Of a stretch of DNA of 37,485 nt, positions 25,318 to 32,523 are shown in pieces (positions within the stretch are counted from its first letter, which is position 1; the number at the start of each line of letters is the position of its first letter). The notes beneath the pieces were generated by a model. That model saw nothing but the letters and a program-made list of their open reading frames with translations. It was not told where the DNA came from and ran no database searches. Origin of the DNA: DASSBG01 sp965651365. GTDB taxonomy: Bacteria > Pseudomonadota > Gammaproteobacteria > Xanthomonadales > Rhodanobacteraceae. The DNA is taken from the NCBI GenBank assembly GCA_965651365.1, contig CBFGSA010000011.1, positions 1 through 37,485 on the forward strand, in the 5' to 3' direction. The position numbers and the translations under genes were made by a program.

Positions 25318-25883
25318 CGTTTGTTCTCCGGGTCGATGTCGACGTGGACGGCGGCGTGCGCATTCGACTCGGCGGCAAAGAAATCCGCCTCATGGAAGCC
25401 GGTGATGCGGGCGATCAAAACGTCGGGGAAGCGCTGGATGTCGGTGTTGTACTGGCGCACCGAGCCGTTGTAGAAGCGGCGCGCGTGCTGCAGGGCGTCC
25501 TCGATTTCGACCAGCTGTGTGGACAGCTGGCGAAAATTGTCACTGGCCTTGAGGTCGGGGTAGGCCTCGCGCAAGGCGATGAGCCGACCGAGATCGGTGG
25601 CGAGCGCCGTCTCGCTCTCGCTTCTGGCCGAGATGCTGCCAGCCTGCCGTGCCTGCGCCCGTTCGGCTGTCACGCGCTCCAGAAGCCCCGATTCATGCCG
25701 CACGTAACCGCGCACGGTTTCCACCAGCATCGGCACCAGGTCATGGCGGCGTTGCAACTGTACATCGACATCGCTCCAGGCCACGTGCACCTGGTTGCGG
25801 GCGCGCACCAGGCGGTTGAATACCCAGATCGCATAGCCGGCAAGCGCCAGCAGAATCAGGGACAGCATCAGGCTTGTGCTCAT
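25314..25883 (-). CDS. lemA: LemA family protein
   Basis: 189 residues from ATG 25883. One N-terminal membrane helix (LMLSLILLALAGYAIWVF) is followed by a coiled helical domain with the LemA signature NQVHVAWSDVDVQLQRRHDLVPMLVETVRGY. The YPDLKASDNFRQLSTQLVEIED and RFYNGSVRQYNTDIQRFPDVLIA blocks are family-conserved. An upstream in-frame start gives a leader unlike any LemA and is rejected. LemA proteins are inner-membrane proteins of unclear role, often next to DUF2207 or TPM proteins as here. Divergent from the siderophore receptor gene. Confidence 0.93.
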   Translation of the reverse strand: MSTSLMLSLILLALAGYAIWVFNRLVRARNQVHVAWSDVDVQLQRRHDLVPMLVETVRGYVRHESGLLERVTAERAQARQAGSISARSESETALATDLGRLIALREAYPDLKASDNFRQLSTQLVEIEDALQHARRFYNGSVRQYNTDIQRFPDVLIARITGFHEADFFAAESNAHAAVHVDIDPENKR

Positions 25884-26026
25884 GTGCGTCGAACCCCCGT
25901 ATCGCATCGCCTCAGGCGCACATTCTGGCACAAGCACTTTGCCCGATACCGCAAACCGGCGATCGACGGCCGGCCGCAAATCCGGCGTTGACGATCGAAC
26001 CGGCACCGGTGAGCCACAAAAGACAA

Positions 26027-26055
26027 TTGAGACCCATTCGCATTTACATTATCAT
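26027..26055 (+). promoter_or_regulatory. Promoter with overlapping Fur box upstream of fiu
   Basis: TTGAGA (26027-26032), a 17-bp spacer and TATCAT (26050-26055) make a good sigma-70 promoter. A Fur-box-like sequence at 26036-26054, whose reverse complement begins TGATAAT and continues GTAAATGCGA, covers the spacer and -10, so iron-loaded Fur would block it. The start codon of fiu is 43 bases beyond. Confidence 0.6.
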
Positions 26056-26098
26056 CCAGGCCCCTCATGACATCCACCTGATCAAGGAGTTCCCCGCA

Positions 26099-28495
26099 AT
26101 GACCCACATCAAGAGCCGGAAGCATGCGCTTGGACGTGAAAACACAGGCCGCAGCGGCCATCTGGCCGTGTCCATCATGACGGCGCTGGCGCTGGGCGCG
26201 CCGATTGGTGCCATGGCCGGCACCCACGGCTCGAATGCCGCCGGTGAGGCGGTGGCCAATACAGCCGATGCCGGTACCGGAGGGGTCTCGGAGTCGGGAT
26301 CGGAGCGGAAGGTCGATCAGGCGCAGAAACTGCCGGAAATCAAGGTGGAAGCGGCCCGGCCCGAGGATTTCCGGGCTGAATCGGCATCGTTCAAGTTCAC
26401 CCAGCCGCTGCTCGATACCCCGCAGACGCTGCAGGTGATCACCAGCGATCTGTTTATCCAGCAGGGTGCCACCACGTTGACCGAGGTGCTGCGCAACAGC
26501 GCCGGTGTTGGCGCGTTCTATGCCGGCGAGAACGGCAGTACGTCAACTGGCGACGCCATCCGCATGCGTGGCTTCGATGCCTCTGGCAGCATCTTCGTGG
26601 ACGGGGTGCGCGATCTCGGTTCGATCTCGCGCGACATTTTCAATATCCGCCAGGTGGAAGTGACCAAGGGGCCGGATGGTACCGAGTTCGGCCGCACGGC
26701 GCCTTCCGGTGCGGTCAACCTGGTCACCAAGCAGCCCTTGCTTGGCCATGGCGTGTCCGGCAGTGTGGCGGCCGGCAGTGGCGAGCACCGGCGGGCGACG
26801 CTGGACTGGAACCAGCAGATTGGCCAGACCCAGGCGTTCCGGATGAACCTGATGTGGCAGGACAGTGGCGTGGCCGGGCGTGACGCCATCCAGCACGATC
26901 GATGGGGTGTGGCGCCGTCATTGGCGTTCGGCCTGGGGACCCCCACGCGGCTGTACCTGGATTTCCTGCATGTCCAGCAGAACAACGTGCCGGACGGGGG
27001 CGTATCCACCATCGGTCTGCCGGGGTACGCCTCGCCGGACGCTGCACGACCGCAGATTGGCCAGGCGCCGCGGGTTGATTCGTCCAACTTCTATGGCACC
27101 GACGCCGATCATGACGATGTCCAGGCGGACATGTTCACGATGCGTCTGGAGCACGATTACGGCAGCGGCTGGCATCTGCGCAATACACTCCGTTGGGGGC
27201 GCATGCATCAGGATTACCTGCTGACATCCTTCATGGCCAGTACCGACAGGCTGCACACGCCCGATCTGGAGGACTATTCCACCTGGACCATCCCGCGCAG
27301 CATCCCCACGTTCAAGCATTACGCCAACCGGATCATCACCAATCAGGCCGCATTGGTGGGGCAGCTCGACAGCGGCGCGGTATCCCACGATCTCAGCACG
27401 GGGATCGAGCTGGCCCGGGAAAAGCACACCGCCACCGATTTCGCCGCACTGGATGATACCGCGTGGCCCGATGCCAATCTGTACCATCCCGATCCGCATG
27501 TGAGCGGACTGGTCTGGGGACCGACCGGCGGGTGGAGCGATGGCAAGACCGACACGGCCGCCGTGTATGCTTTTGACACCATGCACCTGGGTTCGCGCTG
27601 GCAACTCAATGGCGGCGTGCGGCTGGATCACTACAAGACCGACTTCACCAGCATGCTGCAGTGCGGAACAGGGCGCCGGGCACCCGATTGCGGCGGTCTT
27701 CCGGTCGGTAGCGTGGTGCCCGGTGTGGATGCCGATGTCAGCGGCAACCTGTTCACCTGGAAGCTTGGCGCACTCTACAAGCCGACGGACAACGGCAGCG
27801 TCTACATCAACTATGCCGCTTCCTCGCAACCCCCGGGTGGGGCGGCCCTGGAGTTGAGCGATCGCGCCAACAATGCGGACAACCCGGCTTTCGATCCGCA
27901 GCGGGCACGGACGCTTGAACTGGGCGCCAAATGGAGCCTGTCCGACGAACGCCTGCTGCTCACGGCGGCCTTGTACCGCACCGAGGTCGACAACCAGATC
28001 GAGCAGGATCCGGTCGACAGCCAGTATTACCAGACCGGCCGCAAACGGGTGCAGGGTGTGGAGCTGGGCGCCGTGGGCAAGATCACGGACGCATGGTCGG
28101 TCAGCGCCGGTTACACGCTGATCGATTCCGAGATAACCCGTGGCGCGGCGGAGGCCAACGACGGCAGCAGCGACCTGGCGTATACCCCGCGCAATGCATT
28201 CACATCCTGGACCACCTGGCGCCTGCCCATGGGTCTGACCCTTGGCGGCGGCGTGCGCTACAGCGGCGGCATGAAACGAGGCCATGACGGCGCCGTGGGC
28301 ACGCCCGAGTACACCGAGAGCTACTGGGTGGTGGACGCCATGGCAAGATACCCCATCCATGACAATCTGGACGTACGCCTGAATCTCTACAATCTGACCG
28401 ACAAGGATTACGTGGCATCCATCAACAAGAGCGGCTACCGTTACACGCCCGGGGTTCCCCGCTCGGCGATGGTCACGCTCGACTTCCGCTTCTGA
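26099..28495 (+). CDS. fiu: TonB-dependent catecholate siderophore receptor, Fiu/PiuA type
   Basis: 798 residues from ATG 26099 with AAGGAG nine bases upstream. A long signal peptide ends near GAMAG. The plug has LLDTPQTLQVITSDLFIQQGATTLTEVLRN and the highly conserved FYAGENGSTSTGDAIRMRG (about 141-159). The barrel carries GVAPSLAFGLGTPTRLYLDFLHV, PDGGVSTIGLPGY and NFYGTDADHDD, and ends DYVASINKSGYRYTPG with a final F. These stretches match my recollection of E. coli Fiu and Pseudomonas PiuA closely, including the C-terminus. It imports monomeric catechol-iron complexes and, in known homologues, catechol-bearing siderophore antibiotics. The next gene is its usual partner PiuC/YbiX. Fur regulation is suggested by the promoter. 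Confidence 0.95.
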   Translation: MTHIKSRKHALGRENTGRSGHLAVSIMTALALGAPIGAMAGTHGSNAAGEAVANTADAGTGGVSESGSERKVDQAQKLPEIKVEAARPEDFRAESASFKFTQPLLDTPQTLQVITSDLFIQQGATTLTEVLRNSAGVGAFYAGENGSTSTGDAIRMRGFDASGSIFVDGVRDLGSISRDIFNIRQVEVTKGPDGTEFGRTAPSGAVNLVTKQPLLGHGVSGSVAAGSGEHRRATLDWNQQIGQTQAFRMNLMWQDSGVAGRDAIQHDRWGVAPSLAFGLGTPTRLYLDFLHVQQNNVPDGGVSTIGLPGYASPDAARPQIGQAPRVDSSNFYGTDADHDDVQADMFTMRLEHDYGSGWHLRNTLRWGRMHQDYLLTSFMASTDRLHTPDLEDYSTWTIPRSIPTFKHYANRIITNQAALVGQLDSGAVSHDLSTGIELAREKHTATDFAALDDTAWPDANLYHPDPHVSGLVWGPTGGWSDGKTDTAAVYAFDTMHLGSRWQLNGGVRLDHYKTDFTSMLQCGTGRRAPDCGGLPVGSVVPGVDADVSGNLFTWKLGALYKPTDNGSVYINYAASSQPPGGAALELSDRANNADNPAFDPQRARTLELGAKWSLSDERLLLTAALYRTEVDNQIEQDPVDSQYYQTGRKRVQGVELGAVGKITDAWSVSAGYTLIDSEITRGAAEANDGSSDLAYTPRNAFTSWTTWRLPMGLTLGGGVRYSGGMKRGHDGAVGTPEYTESYWVVDAMARYPIHDNLDVRLNLYNLTDKDYVASINKSGYRYTPGVPRSAMVTLDFRF

Positions 28496-28572
28496 GCGGG
28501 GTTGCCAAGGCGTGAATTGCCGGCGGCCTGACGGACGCCGTGTGTCACGCGCAACAGGAGGCAGAGGACATC

Positions 28573-29253
28573 ATGTTGGTACATGTGCCTGAAGTACTGG
28601 ATGACATGCAGCTCAAGCATGTGTGCCAGGCGCTTGCGGTCGCGAACTGGACCGACGGCCGCGAGACCGTCGGTCCGCAGGGCGCCGAAGTCAAGCGCAA
28701 CGAGCAGTTGCCGGAGACCTCGACCGTGCGCCGTGAACTGGGTGCGCTGGTGACTCGGGCCTTGCGGGAAAACAGCCTGTTCCATGCCGCAACCCTGCCG
28801 CAGCATGTGATGTCGCCCCGATTCAACCGTTATCAGGACGGTGGGCAGTACGGCTTTCACGTCGATGGGTCGGTCATGGCCCGGTCGGACGGGGACGGTC
28901 AGATCCGCAGTGATCTGGCCTGCACCGTGTTCATCAGCGCACCGGACAGTTATGACGGCGGTGAGCTGGTGATCAGCGATACCTATGGCGAGCATGAGGT
29001 CAAGCTGCCGGCCGGCGATGCCGTCGTGTATCCGGCCAGCAGCCTGCACCGGGTTGCGCCGGTGACGCGCGGTGCCCGGCTGGCGGCATTCCTCTGGATC
29101 CAGAGTCTGGTGCGGGACGAGGCCAGACGGCGCACCCTGTTCGAGCTGGATGCCTGCGTGCGCCAGCTGGGCGCGACGGCTGCGGCGCGGTCGGTGGTGG
29201 TGCAGTTGACGGCGGTGTATCACAACCTGCTGCGCATGTGGGCCGAGACTTGA
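28573..29253 (+). CDS. piuC: PKHD-type Fe(II)/2-oxoglutarate hydroxylase, PiuC/YbiX
   Basis: 226 residues from ATG 28573; AGGAGGCAGAGG lies just upstream, so the GTG at 28540 is rejected. Iron ligands are H96 and D98 (YGFHVDGSVM) and H159 (SSLHRVAPVTRGAR), with R169 for 2-oxoglutarate. SPRFNRYQDGGQYGFHVD and DSYDGGELVI are typical of the YbiX/PiuC family. Homologues always sit next to Fiu/PiuA-like receptors and are iron-repressed; the substrate is not settled. It lies 77 bp after fiu, probably on the same transcript. Confidence 0.95.
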   Translation: MLVHVPEVLDDMQLKHVCQALAVANWTDGRETVGPQGAEVKRNEQLPETSTVRRELGALVTRALRENSLFHAATLPQHVMSPRFNRYQDGGQYGFHVDGSVMARSDGDGQIRSDLACTVFISAPDSYDGGELVISDTYGEHEVKLPAGDAVVYPASSLHRVAPVTRGARLAAFLWIQSLVRDEARRRTLFELDACVRQLGATAAARSVVVQLTAVYHNLLRMWAET

Positions 29254-29262
29254 GATTTTGCA

Positions 29263-29291
29263 ATTGCGAGTAATTCTCATTCTGATATCAT
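29263..29291 (+). promoter_or_regulatory. Promoter with Fur box for the periplasmic flavin block
   Basis: The 19-mer ATTGCGAGTAATTCTCATT (29263-29281) has the typical look of a Fur box. It overlaps TTGCGA (-35, 29264-29269) and TATCAT (-10, 29286-29291), spaced by 16 bp. Transcription would start near 29298, which rules out the ATG at 29290 as a start codon for the PepSY gene. Confidence 0.65.
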
Positions 29292-29406
29292 GCGGCGCTC
29301 TGCGCCACCTTGCGCGGTGGCATCCGCCCCGACTCAGGTGCGATTCCCGGTCGCTGCTGCCCGGCCGACGGGTCACAGGTCGGCTGGCGCGGCTTCACGG
29401 TCAGGC

Positions 29407-30051
29407 ATGCGCATGACGGCCATGGACAAGTCACAATCGACCCAGCAACGCCGCGGCTTCTGGCTGCGGCACCTGCATCGCTGGCACTGGATCAGCTCGG
29501 CCGTGTGCCTGGTCGGCATGCTGCTGTTTGCCGCTACCGGCTTTACGCTCAATCATGCCGGCAGCATCGGCGCCGCGAGCAAGGTCATGCACCGCGAAGC
29601 GCGGTTGCCGGACGCGCTCATGGCCCGGCTGTCGGCGCTGCCGCACACCGGGCGGGCGGCATTGCCGCCGGATCTGCGTGACTGGCTCGCGTCGGCTTTC
29701 GGGGTACAAGCTGGCCGGACCCGGGCCGAATGGCGCGATTTCGAGGTGTACCTGTCGTTGCCGCGCCCGGGCGGGGATGCCTGGGTCAGCATCGACCGCG
29801 ACACTGCCCAGGTAGTGTACGAGTCGACCGATCGTGGCTGGATTGCCTGGCTCAACGACCTGCACAAGGGGCGTCATGCCGGGCCGGTGTGGGCGTGGTT
29901 CATCGATGTGTTTGCGCTGGCCTGCGTAGTGTTCAGTTTGACCGGCCTGTGCCTGCTGGCATTTCACTCGAAAAACCGGGCCGGAACCTGGCCACTGGTG
30001 GGTTTGGGGCTGGTCATCCCGGTGCTGCTGATACTGCTGTTTGTCCATTGA
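29407..30051 (+). CDS. PepSY-associated membrane protein
   Basis: 214 residues if the start is ATG 29407; ATG 29413 and 29422 are alternatives, and an ATG at 29290 is excluded by the promoter. The helix after the histidine cluster RHLHRWHWISS (H22, H24 and H27) is followed by FAATGFTLNHAG, a periplasmic domain with FEVYLSLPRPGGDAWVSIDRDTAQV, then NDLHKGRHAGPVWAWFIDVFALACVVFSLTGL and a last helix at the C-terminus. This is the PepSY_TM-like family. The histidines flanking the membrane helices could bind haem, as in related ferric reductases. Predicted as the membrane step between the flavoreductase and the periplasm. First gene of the five-gene block. Confidence 0.85.
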   Translation: MRMTAMDKSQSTQQRRGFWLRHLHRWHWISSAVCLVGMLLFAATGFTLNHAGSIGAASKVMHREARLPDALMARLSALPHTGRAALPPDLRDWLASAFGVQAGRTRAEWRDFEVYLSLPRPGGDAWVSIDRDTAQVVYESTDRGWIAWLNDLHKGRHAGPVWAWFIDVFALACVVFSLTGLCLLAFHSKNRAGTWPLVGLGLVIPVLLILLFVH

Positions 30052-30061
30052 CGAGGTTGCC

Positions 30062-30577
30062 ATGAGAACGATGTCGATACTTGCCATGTTGCTGTGTGCG
30101 TTGCCCGTGGCCGTCAGGGCGGCGGATGTGGACATCACGCTCGAACTGCCGCGGCTGCAGGTGGCCGAATACCACCGACCCTATGCGGCGCTGTGGGTCG
30201 AGAATGATGATCATGAAATGGCCGCGAGTCTGGCGGTCTGGTATGACCAGGACGCGCGCTCGGAAAATGGCGCCAAATGGCTGCCGGACTTGCGCCAGTG
30301 GTGGCGTCGTGGCGGCCGGGGCGCCGAGTTGCCGATTGACGGCGTCACCGGCGCCACACGCCCTGCCGGCAGGCATCGCCTGCGCTTTCACGGCGGTCAG
30401 CCGCCGCTGGGCAACTTGCCCGCAGGGCACTATCAACTGGTGATCGAAGCCGCGCGAGAAGTTGGCGGCCGCGAGGTCGTGCGTATTCCCTTTGAGTGGC
30501 CGGCCACGAAACCGCAGCACCTGGAGGGGCAGGGCAAGAGCGAGCTCGGCCGGATCACGCTGGACATCAATCCCTGA
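30062..30577 (+). CDS. DUF2271 periplasmic protein with a putative flavinylation motif
   Basis: 171 residues from ATG 30062, 10 bp after the PepSY gene. The signal peptide MRTMSILAMLLCALPVAVRA is followed by VDITLELPRLQVAEYHRPYAALWVEN, the start of DUF2271. NGAKWLPDLRQWWRR follows. At 93-99 it has DGVTGAT, which matches the D-x-x-(S/T)-G-A-(S/T) motif that ApbE modifies; T96 would carry FMN. The ApbE gene is two genes downstream. The C-terminal half is a beta-rich domain with GHYQLVIEAARE. A role as periplasmic flavin carrier is inferred from motif and neighbours. I recall DUF2271 in surveys of flavinylated proteins but cannot check this here. Confidence 0.82.
   Translation: MRTMSILAMLLCALPVAVRAADVDITLELPRLQVAEYHRPYAALWVENDDHEMAASLAVWYDQDARSENGAKWLPDLRQWWRRGGRGAELPIDGVTGATRPAGRHRLRFHGGQPPLGNLPAGHYQLVIEAAREVGGREVVRIPFEWPATKPQHLEGQGKSELGRITLDINP
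30338..30358 (+). other. Putative ApbE flavinylation site DGVTGAT (T96)
   Basis: Codons for D93-G-V-T-G-A-T99 of the DUF2271 protein. The same pattern, with S or T at position four, is the FMN attachment site in NqrC, RnfG and fumarate-reductase-like flavoproteins. Flavin attachment would be a phosphoester on T96. Confidence 0.65.
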
Positions 30578-30634
30578 ATCAAGTCGCCGTCCAGGTTCCT
30601 GGCGGTCTTTTGTCACACTGAAAGGAGGTACCCG

Positions 30635-31444
30635 ATGAAACCTTGTGCAACATGGCTGGCCCTGGCCCTGACGCTGGCTCTGCCCAGCGCCGCCCAGGCC
30701 CACAAGTTCTGGCTGCTGCCCTCGCAGACCGTGCTGGCCAGTGGCCATGCCAACTGGATCACGGTGGATGGCGCTGTATCCAACGACCTGTTTTATTTCA
30801 ATCATCATGCCCTGGGCCTGGACCACCTGGTCATCACCGCGCCGGACGGGTCCAGCGTTGAGCCCAGCCACGTCAATGTCGGCAAATGGCGCAGCAGTTT
30901 CGACGTGCGTCTGGATCAGGACGGTACCTACAAGCTTGCCTCGGCCAGTCACGGCCTCATGGCCCGCTACAAACTGGGCGGCAAATTCCATCGCTGGCGC
31001 GGAACTCCCGAAGAGCTGAGCAAGATTCCGGCCGCTGCGACAGAGCTCAAGGTCGTCGAGCACAGCTCGCGCGTGGAAACCTTCGTCACCGTCGGCAAGC
31101 CGAGCCGCGAAGTACTGAAGACGACCGGCCACGGGCTGGAACTGGCGGCGGTGACCCACCCCAATGATCTCTATGCCGGCGAGAGCGGCACGTTCCGTCT
31201 GCTGGTCGATGGCAAGCCCGCCCAGGGGCTTGAGGTCACCATCATTCGTGGCGGTACGCGCTACCGCAGCAATCCCGAAGCCCTGCACGTGACCACCGAT
31301 GAAAAGGGTACTTTCCGCGTTACCTGGCCACAGCCCGGCATGTACTGGCTGGGCGCCAGCGTCAAGGATGACCACAGTGCCTACAAGCAGGCGGCTGCGC
31401 GCAGCATGAGCTACGTCGCCACCCTGGAAGTCCTGCCGCTGTAA
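30635..31444 (+). CDS. DUF4198 periplasmic protein
   Basis: 269 residues with AAAGGAGG before ATG 30635. The signal peptide MKPCATWLALALTLALPSAAQA is likely cut before H23, so the mature protein would begin HKFWLLPSQ. The family has an N-terminal H-x-F-W and a two-domain beta-sandwich; members are linked to metal uptake (NikM-like). TVDGAVSNDLFYFNHHALGLDHL and GESGTFRLLVDGKPAQGLEV mark the domains, and the second looks like a carboxypeptidase-regulatory-like fold with VTTDEKGTFRVTWPQPGMYWL. Placed between DUF2271 and ApbE genes. An exposed N-terminal histidine with a nearby HH pair suggests metal binding, but that is inference. Confidence 0.85.
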   Translation: MKPCATWLALALTLALPSAAQAHKFWLLPSQTVLASGHANWITVDGAVSNDLFYFNHHALGLDHLVITAPDGSSVEPSHVNVGKWRSSFDVRLDQDGTYKLASASHGLMARYKLGGKFHRWRGTPEELSKIPAAATELKVVEHSSRVETFVTVGKPSREVLKTTGHGLELAAVTHPNDLYAGESGTFRLLVDGKPAQGLEVTIIRGGTRYRSNPEALHVTTDEKGTFRVTWPQPGMYWLGASVKDDHSAYKQAAARSMSYVATLEVLPL

Positions 31445-31449
31445 GTGCC

Positions 31450-32523
31450 ATGGGTTTGCGTCTGATCCTGCTCGCGCTGTGTCTGCCTGGTCTGACGGGC
31501 GCGGTCGATGCCACCGCCCTGGAACTGGCCCGTGTTCCCCGCCACACAGGGGAAACACGCGGGCTGGCCGTGTTGCACGGTCAGAGCATGGGCATGGCCT
31601 GGTCGGCCAAGCTCAATATCCCGCTGGTGCTGGATATCGATGTGCTGCGTGACGGCATCCAGGCGCAACTGGATGCCGTCGACCGGCAGATGAGCACCTG
31701 GAAGCCGGATTCGGCCCTGAGCCGCTTCAATCGCGCTCCGGCCGGGACCTGGCAAAACCTGCCGGACGAGCTGTTCATGGTGCTGTCGCATGCATTGGCC
31801 GTTGCCCGCGACAGCGGTGGCGCGTTCGACCCCACGGTCGGTCCGCTGGTGGAGCTTTGGGGATTCGGGCCGTCCCGGCGTGCACACCAGCCTCCCGGCG
31901 CCCGCGCCATCGCCGCGGCCCGGGCCCGGGTCGGCTGGTGGCGCATCCGGCTCGATCCGGAGCACCGGCGTGCCTGGCAGCCCGGCGGCGTCGAGCTGGA
32001 CCTGTCGGCTGTGGCCAAGGGTTTTGCCGTGGATCAGGCAGCGCGCTGGCTGCTGCGCCGACATGTGGACGATTTTCTGCTGGAAGTGGGGGGTGAATTG
32101 CGGGCGCACGGCCACAAGCCGGATGGCCAGGCATGGCATGTGGCGGTGCAGCGTCCGGACCCCGGCATGGACCGCGCCGCGGACCGGCACGAGTCTGAAC
32201 CGCTGCTGGTGCTCGACAACCTGGCGGTGGCCACATCGGGCGACTACCGGCATTTCTTCGAATCCGGCAAGCGTCGCTTTTCCCACCACATCGATCCGCG
32301 AACCGGCCAGCCGGTTGCGTACCAGGTGGCCTCGGTCACGGTCGTCGCGTCACGCTGCGTCGACGCCGATCCCGTCGGCACCACCCTGAGCGTGCTGGGG
32401 CCGGAGAAGGGTCTTGCCTGGGCGCGTGAGCGCAATCTGGCCGTGCTCATGATCGTGCGTTCCGGCGATGGCGCGTTGCACCCGTTGATGACTCCCGCCT
32501 TCGACAGTCTTCTGATCAGGTGA
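31450..32523 (+). CDS. apbE: ApbE: FAD:protein FMN transferase
   Basis: 357 residues, starting five bases after the DUF4198 stop. The signal peptide MGLRLILLALCLPGLTGAVDA places it in the periplasm. ApbE landmarks are VDRQMSTWKPDSALSRFNR, GGAFDPTVGPLVELWGFGP, ELDLSAVAKGFAVDQAARWL, LLEVGGELRAHG, DNLAVATSGDYRHFF, SHHIDPRTGQP and RCVDADPVGTTLSVLG in family order. It moves FMN from FAD onto Ser/Thr of target proteins; the DUF2271 protein of this block has a fitting site. Its stop overlaps the next start (GTGA), so the flavoreductase is translationally coupled to it. Confidence 0.95.
   Translation: MGLRLILLALCLPGLTGAVDATALELARVPRHTGETRGLAVLHGQSMGMAWSAKLNIPLVLDIDVLRDGIQAQLDAVDRQMSTWKPDSALSRFNRAPAGTWQNLPDELFMVLSHALAVARDSGGAFDPTVGPLVELWGFGPSRRAHQPPGARAIAAARARVGWWRIRLDPEHRRAWQPGGVELDLSAVAKGFAVDQAARWLLRRHVDDFLLEVGGELRAHGHKPDGQAWHVAVQRPDPGMDRAADRHESEPLLVLDNLAVATSGDYRHFFESGKRRFSHHIDPRTGQPVAYQVASVTVVASRCVDADPVGTTLSVLGPEKGLAWARERNLAVLMIVRSGDGALHPLMTPAFDSLLIR

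Noticed and set aside
26918..28360. 480-residue minus-strand open frame over fiu
   Set aside because: Antisense shadow; the receptor in the other strand is certain.
29298..29406. Riboswitch or tRNA-like piece in the PepSY leader (GGTGCGATTCCCGG)
   Set aside because: No complete cobalamin, FMN or tRNA core could be built from the leader by eye.
29290..29406. Longer N-terminus for the PepSY protein starting at ATG 29290
   Set aside because: That ATG overlaps the predicted -10 box and the extra residues are Arg/Ala/Pro-rich with no family likeness.
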